From Rubripirellula sp. (lineage in GTDB: Bacteria > Planctomycetota > Planctomycetia > Pirellulales > Pirellulaceae), in the NCBI GenBank assembly GCA_012270065.1, contig JAAXJB010000077.1, forward strand, positions 21,139-54,003: a stretch of DNA of 32,865 nucleotides. Reading direction: 5' to 3'. The notes under the pieces were generated by a model that was not told where the DNA came from, made no database searches, and saw only the letters and a list, made by a program, of their open reading frames with translations. Below are positions 6,457 to 14,809 of this stretch, in pieces (the stretch's first letter is position 1; each line of letters opens with the position of its first letter). Both the position numbers and the translations under genes were made by a program.

Positions 6457-9387
6457 TCATTCCCTGTTGAGGGATTCGTCCAAATTCAGAATGGCAAGGC
6501 AAAGGTTGGTCCAGCTTGCCAATTCAGAAGGATTGATGCTCTTGTCGTGGTCAGATTCGCCCACTGCCAGTAACGCCAATGCTCCTTCGGAATCATCTGC
6601 GAATTGCTGGCGAGTCCGTTTCAGTCCGCCAAGCAGAATCGATCGTTCGCGAACCGATGCTGGTCTTGCCAGCACACGCTTCATCACGCGGTCGATGCGG
6701 GCAGAGTCTGTTTCTTCATCAGCTTGACTTTTCTGTTGCTGGTTCCGTTCGCGATCTTCCAGCAGCGTTCTTTCTGCGAGAATTCTTGCCGCTTCCACGT
6801 AAGCCGTGTTGTTGAGTGTCTGTAAGGCATGAAGCGGTGTGTTGGTTCGACTGGCTTTGACCGTGCAGGTTTGGCGTGATGCATTATCAAAGAACATCGT
6901 TGGCGCAATGATTCGACGCCAGTACGTATAAAGACTTCGACGATAGAGTTTTTCCCCGCTGTCACGGCTGTATTTCTTTTTTCCGAAGGAGGCTTCTTCC
7001 CAGATCCCCTCCGGTTGATACGTATTCACGGAAGGTCCGCCGCTGACGGGTGACAGCAGGCCACTGGCTGCCAACGCCTGGTCGCGGAGCATCCATGCGG
7101 GCAGGCGATGACGGGATGCCCGCGCCAGAAGACGGTTTTCCGGATCGGCTTGATAGACGCCTTCATCAGCGATTCTTGATGATTGCCGGTAGGTATGACT
7201 TATGACCATCGTTCGCATGAGCTGTTTGACGTTCCAGCCGTTGTCCTGAAACGAATGCGCCAACCAGTCGAGCAACTCCATCTGCAATGGTACCTCTCCC
7301 TGGGTTCCGAAATCTTCCGTCGTTTTGACAAGCCCCATTCCGAAAACCTGTTGCCAGAATCGGTTCACGGTGACGCGGGCTGTGAGTGGGTTCGCCGGGT
7401 CGACAAGCCACCGCGCCAGTGTCAGTCGATCCAAGCGATCTTCCGGGGTGTGCTGAGTTGTGTTGGGAAGGAACTGCGGGAACCCTGATAGGACTTCGTC
7501 CATCGGTTTGTTGTACAGGCCTCTTTCCAAAACGAAAGTTTTTCTTGGTTTTGGCATGTCGGCCATCACCATCACTTTGGGAAGCCTGCGATTCAGATTG
7601 TCTCGCTCTTTGACAAGCCCGTTTTTCTGTTTCGTCAATTTCGCGAAATCGGGGTAGGAACGACGGTGGCGATCGACCACCAGTTGTTTCTGTTCTGCGG
7701 TTCGAGAGGTGGGGGCTGTTTCCAGTGCCGCAATCAGGGGCTGATTGTCATCGCCAAGTTTTGGGTCAGGCAGATCCGTTACCGACAGAAGAAAGTGCCC
7801 CAGATTATGCTTCTTATGAACCGACTCATGCTTCAGGACGACTTTCAAAGTCTGGTCTTTTTCGATCAGCAGAGGTTTTTCAAAACGGAATACCGCAGCG
7901 TGATCGCGGTCGACATGCCGGCCCTCGTAAACCGCCCAGCCGGTTCCGCGGTTGCCATCAAATGCATTTGTCACACTGTGCGAACCCTGTTCATAGGTTG
8001 CTTCTGCACTGACGATCCTGACAGGTTCGGTCGGCGTGGAACCGTCATCTGAATCATTCTTGTTGACTAGCCGGACTTCGATTTCGGTCAACACAAAGTT
8101 GCCGCTGTCTGAAAACGAGAGGCTATTCTTGGGGAATGATTCGTGTCGTAACGCATCGATTCGCAGAGCTGTGATCTTCTTGACTGTGATCTTGTTGACT
8201 GTGGGCTCCCCGGGGGATTTCGCGAGGATGGTGTAAGTGTCCTGGTCGGGGGCAGGCCCTTGGGTAAGAATCGATTGATCAGGCAACACCGAAAGTTTCG
8301 AACCAGTTGCCGTCGCTTGAACCGGACGCACTGCGTGCCACGTCGTTTGCTGCTTCAGTCTGGCTAGCTCGTTCGTTTCCCAGAGTCTCTGTTGATCTGT
8401 GATCGAATCGTTGAAGACGCTGATTTCGTGTTCGGTCTGTTTGATTCGCTCTGCAAGTGACGCAAGCGTCTCGCTTTGGTCCGACGTAGGGACAGCGAGG
8501 TTTGGCGCGGTCTGTGGGTCGCCCCCCGCGCCGGTCACAGGTGTCTGGTTGAAGAAGCCGAAAAACTGGTAGTACTCACGGTTGCTGATCGGGTCATACT
8601 TGTGGTCGTGGCAACGGCAGCAATTCAGGGTCAAACCCAGCCACACCGTTCCTACCGTTTCGGCCATGTCCATGACATACTCGACTCGGTTTTCTTCAGC
8701 GATACGGCCGCCTTCGCCATTGATCATGTGGTTGCGTGAGAATCCGGTTGCGAGTTTCTGTTGCAGTGTTGCCTCGGGTAGCAGGTCACCCGCAATTTGC
8801 CAGGTGGTGAACTGATCGTATGGCAGGTTTTTGTTGAAAGCTTCAACGACCCAGTCTCGCCAAGGCCACATGGTTCGTTCGCGGTCGCCCTGATAACCAT
8901 TGGTGTCGGCATATCTGCTTGCGTCGAGCCAGTTCCAGGCCATGCGTTGACCGTATGCATTCGAATCCAGCAGGCGGTCCACCAGTTTTTCGTAGGCATC
9001 GCTGGATTCGTCTGCCAAAAACTCATCCACTGCCTCGGGCGTGGGAGGCAGACCGGTGATATCCAAAGACAGTCGGCGGATCAGCGTTGAACGCGATGCT
9101 TCAGGCGAGGCCGTCAAACCACGGTCCATCAGGTTTTTGCGAACAAAATGGTCAATGGGATTCCGGAGCGGCTGCGTTGACTGGCCCGGTTGAAGTGATT
9201 CAGCTGTCGGGATCGGTGGTAGTTTCAAGGGTCGGAATGCCCAGTGGGTTTGCCACGCGGCTCCAGCATCAATCCATCGTTGCACCATGGCAATCTCGTC
9301 TGCACTGAGCGAGCGGTTCGAATCCGGTGGTGGCATCACCTCGTCTGGATCTTCGGAAGTCAGCCGGCGTACCAACTCGCTTTCCAT
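6457..9387 (-). CDS. DUF1549/DUF1553 (PSCyt2-PSD1) protein, 3' part of a gene split by an in-frame TGA
   Basis: A 976-residue frame carrying the end of a PSCyt1 haem domain (ESELVRRL to MPPPDSNRSLSADEIAMVQRWIDAGA), the DUF1549/PSCyt2 domain (LIRRLSLDITGLPPTPEAV, WNWLDASRYADTNGYQGD, and a haem-type CCRCH in CRCHDHKYDPI), a coiled-coil and discoidin-like middle, and DUF1553/PSD1 (NPLTARVTVNRFWQQVFG, FGTQGEVP, SRHRLPAWMLRD, RTNTPLHALQTLNN). The family is thought to be exported c-type cytochrome-like proteins of unknown reaction. This frame lacks a signal peptide and the first CxxCH, which lie in the same frame upstream beyond a TGA at 9418-9420. An AAGG 7 bases before the ATG at 9387 could allow reinitiation. 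It may be a pseudogene, a readthrough gene or a sequencing error. Confidence 0.9.
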   Translation of the reverse strand: MESELVRRLTSEDPDEVMPPPDSNRSLSADEIAMVQRWIDAGAAWQTHWAFRPLKLPPIPTAESLQPGQSTQPLRNPIDHFVRKNLMDRGLTASPEASRSTLIRRLSLDITGLPPTPEAVDEFLADESSDAYEKLVDRLLDSNAYGQRMAWNWLDASRYADTNGYQGDRERTMWPWRDWVVEAFNKNLPYDQFTTWQIAGDLLPEATLQQKLATGFSRNHMINGEGGRIAEENRVEYVMDMAETVGTVWLGLTLNCCRCHDHKYDPISNREYYQFFGFFNQTPVTGAGGDPQTAPNLAVPTSDQSETLASLAERIKQTEHEISVFNDSITDQQRLWETNELARLKQQTTWHAVRPVQATATGSKLSVLPDQSILTQGPAPDQDTYTILAKSPGEPTVNKITVKKITALRIDALRHESFPKNSLSFSDSGNFVLTEIEVRLVNKNDSDDGSTPTEPVRIVSAEATYEQGSHSVTNAFDGNRGTGWAVYEGRHVDRDHAAVFRFEKPLLIEKDQTLKVVLKHESVHKKHNLGHFLLSVTDLPDPKLGDDNQPLIAALETAPTSRTAEQKQLVVDRHRRSYPDFAKLTKQKNGLVKERDNLNRRLPKVMVMADMPKPRKTFVLERGLYNKPMDEVLSGFPQFLPNTTQHTPEDRLDRLTLARWLVDPANPLTARVTVNRFWQQVFGMGLVKTTEDFGTQGEVPLQMELLDWLAHSFQDNGWNVKQLMRTMVISHTYRQSSRIADEGVYQADPENRLLARASRHRLPAWMLRDQALAASGLLSPVSGGPSVNTYQPEGIWEEASFGKKKYSRDSGEKLYRRSLYTYWRRIIAPTMFFDNASRQTCTVKASRTNTPLHALQTLNNTAYVEAARILAERTLLEDRERNQQQKSQADEETDSARIDRVMKRVLARPASVRERSILLGGLKRTRQQFADDSEGALALLAVGESDHDKSINPSELASWTNLCLAILNLDESLNRE
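8169..8205 (-). repeat. 15-bp in-frame tandem duplication in the DUF1553 gene
   Basis: CTGTGATCTTCTTGA (8169-8183) and CTGTGATCTTGTTGA (8184-8198), with a partial third CTGTGGG, are direct neighbours. The five-codon unit gives the protein repeat NKITVKKIT in the poorly conserved middle region. Confidence 0.75.
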
Positions 9388-9417
9388 GCTTGAACCTTTT
9401 TCGATGACAGATTCAAT

Positions 9418-9420
9418 TCA
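9418..9420 (-). other. In-frame TGA interrupting the PSCyt1 haem domain
   Basis: On the minus strand the frame reads RKADLRFDTQQ, TGA, IESVIEKGSS, then MESELVRRL without any frame change (the first base of the TGA at 9420 and of the ATG at 9387 are 33 apart). Family members run straight through this point, from the haem motif and a DLRLD-like strand to a (V/I)xPG-like loop and an SELxRR helix. The residues between stop and ATG (VIEKGSSMESEL) still resemble the family, so the stop looks recent. Confidence 0.9.
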
Positions 9421-9684
9421 CTGCTGTGTGTCAAAACGCAAATCAGCTTTTCGTGTCGATTCGTCGGGCCCGTGACAAAAGACGCAGTTTTCGGAAATGA
9501 TGGAGCGGATGTTTTGAGTCATGTCCATCGGCGAGACGGGCTCTCTGGTTGGCTCATTCGCCTGCAAAGAGGTGGTCTGACACAAAAGGATCTGGGTCAA
9601 CAGGATCTGACTCAACAAAATGAGCAGCAGGATGCCAGGTTTCGGAATACACTGGGCGGTGGGTCTGGATTGTTGGTGTTGCAT
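9418..9684 (-). CDS. 5' fragment of the DUF1549/DUF1553 gene: signal peptide and first CxxCH
   Basis: An 88-residue frame with a hydrophobic export segment (LLLILLSQILLTQILLC, residues about 19-35) followed by the PSCyt1 start: IRSIISENCVFCHGPDESTRKADLRFD. The CVFCH motif is the covalent haem site expected at the N-terminus of PSCyt1-type proteins. The frame ends at an in-frame TGA and continues in the same frame as the 976-residue protein, so this is the amino end of one gene and not an independent small cytochrome. Alone it would make a short exported peptide with a haem motif. A 15-bp duplication at 9587-9616 repeats QILLT/QILLC inside the signal segment. Confidence 0.85.
   Translation of the reverse strand: MQHQQSRPTAQCIPKPGILLLILLSQILLTQILLCQTTSLQANEPTREPVSPMDMTQNIRSIISENCVFCHGPDESTRKADLRFDTQQ
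9587..9616 (-). repeat. 15-bp in-frame tandem duplication in the signal peptide
   Basis: AGGATCTGGGTCAAC (9587-9601) and AGGATCTGACTCAAC (9602-9616) are adjacent and differ at two bases. On the minus strand they encode a repeated five-residue hydrophobic unit that lengthens the export segment of the split DUF1549/DUF1553 gene. Confidence 0.8.
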
Positions 9685-9977
9685 GACTGTATGTTAGCCA
9701 ACAATCAATCCTGAGGGCAAAGGATGGTACTCGCCTCAAGCGGGTTTTGAGAAGGAATTTTCCATCTCACGGATACGTGCCAGACTCTCATGGTTTTTGG
9801 GAGCCGTTTTGATGTGGTGGCTGTCGCTGATGGAGATTGATGACGCTTTGGCTCGGCTATTCTTGAGGTTCCAGGCATTCTTGTGGTTGCAGGTCGGAGC
9901 CCTGAGTTTTATCCATTTCCCAATCTCATGCATTTTCCAGTCCCACACATTTTCGTTGAACGGTCGAAACCCGTAGA

Positions 9978-10988
9978 TTGATGAACGTAACGCTTCACGA
10001 GCGAAACGAGCAGTTGGGGCAGCTACAGCAGCAGTTGCCTGGCAGCATTCCCTATGACAATCTTCGGCCGATCAATGTGCCGGCCCGTTGTGAGGGGATG
10101 TCTCTGCAGGAATGCTTGAAAGAAGTTTTTCCACAAGTCAGTCAAGCACAGTGGAACAGCTGGTTTTCTGATGGTCATATCCTGCATCGCGATGCACGGG
10201 CTGATCGCAATGCACCCGTGAAGGGTGGCCAGCAGTTCTGGCATCTGTTTCCCAATACGATCGAGCCGGAGGTGAATGCATGCGTCAAAATCATGCATGA
10301 AAATCCGTGTTTCGTGGTCGTACAGAAACCAGCCCCATTGCCAGTCCATCCAAGTGGCCGATTCAATCGCAACACCCTGATATCACTACTCGCAACGGTT
10401 TATGGAGACGAAGAGCTCAGGTTGGTGCACCGGCTGGATGCGAATACAACAGGAGTGATGGTTCTGGCACGCTCCCGGGAAGCCGCCACCAGTTTGAGGC
10501 GACAATTCGAATCCGAAGACGTCCATAAGCAGTATCTGGTTTGCTGTCTTGGTGCTCCACAAAGAGATGACTTCGTTTGCGATCAGCGGATTGCGAAAGA
10601 GACGGTCGCGGGTGGGGCAAGGGAGTTGAGAAGCGATGGCCAGGAGTCACGTACGCGTTTCCGGGTCATGGAGCGATTTTCAGACGGCAAGACACTGCTG
10701 CAGGCTTTTCCGGAGACAGGACGGACGAACCAGATCCGTATTCACTTGTGGGGCCTCGGCCTGCCCGTGCTGGGAGACCCTACTTATCGGGAAGGCGGTC
10801 AACGCGTCAGCAATCAGACGCTCGATTTATCAGATCCGCCGATGTGTCTGCATGCCCAGCGTCTTTCCTTCAAGCATCCAGAGACGGGAAAGAACGTTCA
10901 ATTCCATGCAGATGATCCTGCCTGGGTGGCAGAACGGAAGAATCTGCCGCTGACTCGATCGGCATCAATCTCGGCCAAGATTGATTGA
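9978..10988 (+). CDS. RluA-family pseudouridine synthase
   Basis: A 336-residue RNA-modifying enzyme that isomerises uridine to pseudouridine in rRNA or tRNA. An S4-like RNA-binding segment occupies about residues 42-85 (SLQECLKEVF, WNSWFSDGHILHRD). The catalytic domain follows, with VVVQKPAPLPVHPSG and the active-site motif HRLDANTTG, where Asp154 is the catalytic aspartate. Later conserved segments are KQYLVCCLG, ALTHFRV-like SRTRFRVMERF, LLQAFPETGRTNQIRIHLWGLGLPVLGDPTY and CLHAQRLSFKHP. All are intact. Two ATG codons at 9978 and 9981 are possible starts. The target position in RNA cannot be told. It is a single gene converging on the MCE-like/MlaFE operon. Confidence 0.93.
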   Translation: MMNVTLHERNEQLGQLQQQLPGSIPYDNLRPINVPARCEGMSLQECLKEVFPQVSQAQWNSWFSDGHILHRDARADRNAPVKGGQQFWHLFPNTIEPEVNACVKIMHENPCFVVVQKPAPLPVHPSGRFNRNTLISLLATVYGDEELRLVHRLDANTTGVMVLARSREAATSLRRQFESEDVHKQYLVCCLGAPQRDDFVCDQRIAKETVAGGARELRSDGQESRTRFRVMERFSDGKTLLQAFPETGRTNQIRIHLWGLGLPVLGDPTYREGGQRVSNQTLDLSDPPMCLHAQRLSFKHPETGKNVQFHADDPAWVAERKNLPLTRSASISAKID

Positions 10989-11052
10989 CTCAGTTGCTTG
11001 GCCAGTGCGTTAGAGGTGGGCTCGGGCATTTCCATCAAGATTTCAGAAAGCT

Positions 11053-11223
11053 TCAAGAGGCCTTCAGTTTGGCCGCTTCTTCTTCAAGGCTGGTGATTTC
11101 ATCTTCCAAGGCCTTGAGCTCCTCAGCATCGTCTGCCTGCTCACGCGACCCTGCCAGTCGCGGTCGCAGCGTTTGAAGTTTTTTGTTGATGACAGCCAGG
11201 CGTTTCTTTGCTTTTTTGTCCAT
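11053..11223 (-). CDS. Small charged coiled-coil protein (56 aa), last gene of the MlaFE-type operon
   Basis: The ATG at 11223 begins a 56-residue frame: MDKKAKKRLAVINKKLQTL, then RPRLAGSREQADDAEELKALEDEITSLEEEAAKLKAS, ending at TGA 11053-11055. The basic N-terminus followed by an Leu/Glu/Lys heptad-rich C-terminus predicts a soluble coiled coil. The composition is strongly amphipathic and codon use looks coding, unlike the random frames around it. It starts 49 bases after the stop of the fused transporter gene on the same strand, so cotranscription is likely. I believe proteins of this form occur in other planctomycetes but know no function for them, and the link to lipid transport is only by position. 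Confidence 0.7.
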   Translation of the reverse strand: MDKKAKKRLAVINKKLQTLRPRLAGSREQADDAEELKALEDEITSLEEEAAKLKAS

Positions 11224-11272
11224 TCAATGAGTTCCGGTGATTCCAGGTCAGGTTGCTAGAAAAGTCAAGTTG

Positions 11273-12934
11273 CTAGAATTCGAGCAATGCAATGACGAAG
11301 TGAACGAGTAACACGTAGAGAGTGGTCCATAATACCGTGGACGTGATCGCGTTGCTGACATCACTGGCGGATTGCTTCGGAGCCAAGCCCCGGTAAAAAC
11401 CAATCACACCGGTTCCGATGCCGCACGCCAGATTCTTTAGCATCACCCATTGCCAGCCTTCCGGCCAGCCCCCGTCTTGCGGAACAAGGTTTCGAAAGAA
11501 GTGTTGTTCCCAGAAAAAAGGACCGACATCCGGATGTGTCACTGAGAAAGTGAGCATGCTGATGAAACGCGCCGACGTGAACGCCATCCATTCCAGAACT
11601 GGTGTCGCCAGCATGAAGGCAAGTACAATCGGAATCAGCAGGTACAGTCTTGGTTTGACCCCCAATGTCTGCATGGCATCAATCTGACCTCCGTACTGCT
11701 TCACACCGACATCAGCAGCGATCGCTGCTCCGCAACGGGCAGCAATCAGGATGGTGGCAAGCACGGGAACAAGAATGCGATACAGGGCAAAGCCGATCGA
11801 TGCCAGAAGTTCATCGATAAGCAAAGGCTGTGTGTAGAGCCGAAATGGCAGGAACCGAAAGGTAAAATAGGTTCCCGTGAATCCCACGATCAGGCCAGCC
11901 AGAATCAGATAGACCCAGGCGGATACGCCGCCTACCAGTCGCAGGTAGTGGGCAAAGAATCGTAATCCCCAGCGAGGGCGTGGGAACAACGGCAGCAGGT
12001 CGTAGGGCAGGCGTGCTGTTGCGACAACGGTTGCTCCCGTGGACGCAAGAAAACTGTCGACATGCCCGAACGCCCGCTGCAAAACAGTCGTGCTGCTGCC
12101 ATCCTCCGCAGAAACCTGAACCGGACGCATGCGTGATGGAATTTGCGACCAATCAGTTTCGGGGACGGCGATCAACTGATGATGCTCGCTGTCCAGCAGC
12201 AGAACCTCATCGGCAATGGGGATCAGGGTTTCGTAGTCATGAGTGACGATAATGCTGGTTCGATGATGTGCCTCGTGTGTGTTACGGATCAGTTCTGCGA
12301 CTCGTGCACCACTGGCGGCATCGAGTCCGGATGTCGGTTCGTCGTAGAGGATGATGTCAGGGTTAGCAGCCAGAGTTCGTGCGATTGCCAGTCGCTGTTT
12401 TTGTCCTCCGCTCAAGGCTGCAACAGGTGTCCTGGAAGGAACCCCCAATTCTTCCAGCCATTGCCGCGAAGTTTGCTCAGGCCGAGTGCAGCGATCATTT
12501 CGATGATCAATGGCAAATTGGACATTGCCTGCTGGTGTCAGTTCGTCGAATAAGGCGAATTGCTGAAAGACGATTCCGATCCGCGGTTGCCCGGTGACAG
12601 CTGTTTCTGGCGACGATTCGCCGTTCTGCAATTCAGATTGCTCATCGTTTGCTGGGGTTGGATGGACAGTATCCTGAGCGTGAACGCTTTGGATCGTGCC
12701 TTCCCATTTGATTGCTGGGCCATTGCGTGGGATCAGTCCGGCAAGCGTGCGCAGCAGAACTGATTTCCCTGCTCCGCTTCCACCGACAATCACCGTGATT
12801 TTTCCCGGCGCAATTGTGTGGTTTGTGTCAGACAGAAGTTCCCGATCACCAACGCTGATTTTCAAACCTCCCAGCTGAAGTGCTTTGGGAAGTTCCTGGG
12901 TGTGGTCGACCGACTGGCTGTTCGTGTTTTCCAT
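11273..12934 (-). CDS. Fused MlaF-MlaE ABC transporter (ATPase plus MlaE-type permease)
   Basis: One polypeptide joins an MlaF-type ATPase to an MlaE-type permease; these subunits normally come from two genes and drive phospholipid transport across the Gram-negative envelope. Numbering from the GTG at 12937: Walker A GGSGAGKS 52-59, a hydrophilic insertion about 82-118, signature LSGGQ 175-179, Walker B ILYDE about 196-200 and the H-loop VTH about 231-233. A linker follows, then the permease from about residue 335 with several membrane segments and the family core ILIAARCGAAIAADVG, GGQIDAMQTLGV and FYRGLAPKQSASDV. The ATG at 12934 shares a base with the upstream stop (TGATG); a GTG start would give a 4-base overlap. 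Translational coupling is likely. Confidence 0.92.
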   Translation of the reverse strand: MENTNSQSVDHTQELPKALQLGGLKISVGDRELLSDTNHTIAPGKITVIVGGSGAGKSVLLRTLAGLIPRNGPAIKWEGTIQSVHAQDTVHPTPANDEQSELQNGESSPETAVTGQPRIGIVFQQFALFDELTPAGNVQFAIDHRNDRCTRPEQTSRQWLEELGVPSRTPVAALSGGQKQRLAIARTLAANPDIILYDEPTSGLDAASGARVAELIRNTHEAHHRTSIIVTHDYETLIPIADEVLLLDSEHHQLIAVPETDWSQIPSRMRPVQVSAEDGSSTTVLQRAFGHVDSFLASTGATVVATARLPYDLLPLFPRPRWGLRFFAHYLRLVGGVSAWVYLILAGLIVGFTGTYFTFRFLPFRLYTQPLLIDELLASIGFALYRILVPVLATILIAARCGAAIAADVGVKQYGGQIDAMQTLGVKPRLYLLIPIVLAFMLATPVLEWMAFTSARFISMLTFSVTHPDVGPFFWEQHFFRNLVPQDGGWPEGWQWVMLKNLACGIGTGVIGFYRGLAPKQSASDVSNAITSTVLWTTLYVLLVHFVIALLEF

Positions 12935-14322
12935 CACTCGGCTGTTGCCTCCGTCAAATCCGAGTGGCTTTCTGGTGTTGGCTTGTAGCTGCGGTTGGAA
13001 TCGTCGATCCTGAGTTGCGTGTTATCAGGGTTTGCAAGATACACGATCGGGTAAGGCATGGTGGTTTTGGCAACTTCGACCCTGATCACCTGTTTTCGAT
13101 TTTCTGATTCATTGGGGATGGCAATGATCCACTGTCTGTCTTTACCAAGAATCTGGTTGCGTAGGATTCTTGCAAAGTTCGGATTGATTCCCTGCTCACG
13201 GGATCCGATCAGGTCGTCACCGATTTCACGGATCACTGGTTCCAGTCGATCACCCGCCAATTCAAATGCTTGCTGCGCCTCCTCGCTGCTCCAGATGGCT
13301 TTCCACGCATCTTTGAGCTTCTGGTTGTCGACAATCGATTCTCTGAGAACTTCCCGGACAAGTTGTTGTGCCTCGGGATCATTTGCAATCTCGACTGCGA
13401 CATTGGAAAGTTCTTTGCGAACCTCTGGATTGGCTGCTACGTCAGCGATAATCTTCTGAATGCTTGCCACAATCTCATCCATCCGTTCCTCAAATACCGG
13501 AACCGCTTCGTCTTCGACGAAACGCACCCACTCTTCCCGTACCAGATCCTTTCTCGGGACCAGGGGCAGGCCATCATATGCAGCCCGCCATCCAAAGGAC
13601 CACAGAGAGGCGCGGTCCCAAAGTTCGCGACCGATGTCTTCTGCTGTTGGTTGTCCATGTTTCCGCACAATCGGGACGATCTCGCGGCGGGCAAGTGGTA
13701 CGAGCCGTTGGCTGACCACTTCATCGTTCCAGCGGTTGCCAAGAGCTTCAATTTCACCGCGGTGCCTCTGAACTGAACGCCGGAATTCGGACTCGATCAG
13801 CGGCAGCGACCGTTTCATGCTCTCCTGAACCAGCGGTACAAAAGCAGCTGACAATTCGCTGCTGTGCTGTTTCATGGTGGACGAAAGACGCTGCCGGATC
13901 TTCATTCTTGTTTCTGGCGGAAGCATCGTTGTGATTACATCTTCCAATCGTCCACGGTTCCGGTAAAGAAAGTACTGGCACTCGTACGGGTCAACGTCGG
14001 TAACTTGCCAGTTCAGGACGGCGTTTGGGGCGGAGGTGTCGGCTGTTGTTCCGGCAGCGGAACCCGAAGCTGCAATTTGAACGAATCCAGCCTGGCTCCA
14101 GGAGCCGTCCGCAGTTCTCAGGAAAACGGGGTCATGGTTTCGTAATTGGCCATTAGCCATTGTCACGGGGACGTGCTCTGTTTGTCCCAGAAGATAGTCC
14201 TTGAGTGATGCATCCGCTTCCGTAGCGATCCAGTTCTGCTTGTGGCTCAGAGCAGACAGCAGAAGGCCGGTCAACGCAATCCAGCTCGCGATTCCGATGA
14301 TTCGCAGGACAGATCGATTCAT
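12934..14322 (-). CDS. Membrane-anchored MCE-like protein of unknown family, partner of fused MlaFE
   Basis: A 462-residue protein with one N-terminal membrane segment (residues about 7-25), a compact region about 45-118, and a long, charged, mostly helical region about 125-400 ending in a polar tail. I do not recognise a database family. The architecture (one anchor, a small beta-like domain, long helices) is that of MlaD/PqiB/YebT MCE proteins. The segment GQLRNHDPVFLRTADGSWSQAGFV resembles the MCE core in which a DPV-x-(F/L)-R strand precedes a Gly-Val turn. Its gene overlaps the start of the fused MlaF-MlaE gene, the place where mlaD would be expected. I therefore infer a divergent MCE substrate-binding subunit; an unrelated envelope protein remains possible. 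Seven consecutive G residues lie 11 bases before the ATG and probably serve as the ribosome site. Confidence 0.7.
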   Translation of the reverse strand: MNRSVLRIIGIASWIALTGLLLSALSHKQNWIATEADASLKDYLLGQTEHVPVTMANGQLRNHDPVFLRTADGSWSQAGFVQIAASGSAAGTTADTSAPNAVLNWQVTDVDPYECQYFLYRNRGRLEDVITTMLPPETRMKIRQRLSSTMKQHSSELSAAFVPLVQESMKRSLPLIESEFRRSVQRHRGEIEALGNRWNDEVVSQRLVPLARREIVPIVRKHGQPTAEDIGRELWDRASLWSFGWRAAYDGLPLVPRKDLVREEWVRFVEDEAVPVFEERMDEIVASIQKIIADVAANPEVRKELSNVAVEIANDPEAQQLVREVLRESIVDNQKLKDAWKAIWSSEEAQQAFELAGDRLEPVIREIGDDLIGSREQGINPNFARILRNQILGKDRQWIIAIPNESENRKQVIRVEVAKTTMPYPIVYLANPDNTQLRIDDSNRSYKPTPESHSDLTEATAE

Positions 14323-14809
14323 GAGTTTTATCCCCCCCGTCTTTTTGACTGCTGTGCAGTGTCTTTTTCTTTGTCTTAATCGTCTTCTGTGTCTTCAGCT
14401 GCTGTTTCTTCTATGCAATGTTGTCGATGCATGACATCATGCGTTCGCGTGAAAGACCACTGTTGTGCGTTCCAATGCACTTTCCAGTTCCTGCTGGTCG
14501 CATGTGTTGACTCATGGGGCACGTGGCAGGGAAGTCATGGGACGCAGTTCGATTCCTGATTGTACATTTTCCCTCCTGCAAAGGCTGCTTTGCTGCAGTG
14601 CCTGGGCGCGGGAATTTGAAGAGGCACGCATGCGGTTGCGTGTTTTTCCTTTGTGATTTCAGGCAGGTGTCTACCGGTGGTGAACGCACTGACATCCTGC
14701 GTGGATCGATAACGCAAAGTAGCGGCCCCTTTCTGGCGGACCAGCCTCGCCAATTCACGTAGCCTGGACTGATTCACGTTGGACGTAACCGAGTGTAACG
14801 ACTGGTGTG
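14323..14809. other. Gene-free stretch upstream of the MCE-like/MlaFE operon
   Basis: No convincing gene. It should hold the promoter of the operon reading left. Near its left end a run of seven C (seven G on the minus strand, about 14332-14338) precedes the ATG. A small perfect hairpin, GCAAAG (14578-14583) with CTTTGC (14588-14593) around a 4-nt loop, is seen without a T-run. Frames of 60-115 residues on both strands overlap each other and have no recognisable features. Confidence 0.5.

Noticed and set aside
9313-9325. GGTTCGAATCC, a tRNA T-arm consensus
   Set aside because: It lies inside the coding sequence of the DUF1549/DUF1553 gene (PPDSNRS segment), and no acceptor, D or anticodon arms can be folded around it.
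9736-9948. A 70-codon minus-strand frame between the split gene and the pseudouridine synthase
   Set aside because: No family resemblance, no ribosome site and an unusual composition; most likely random.
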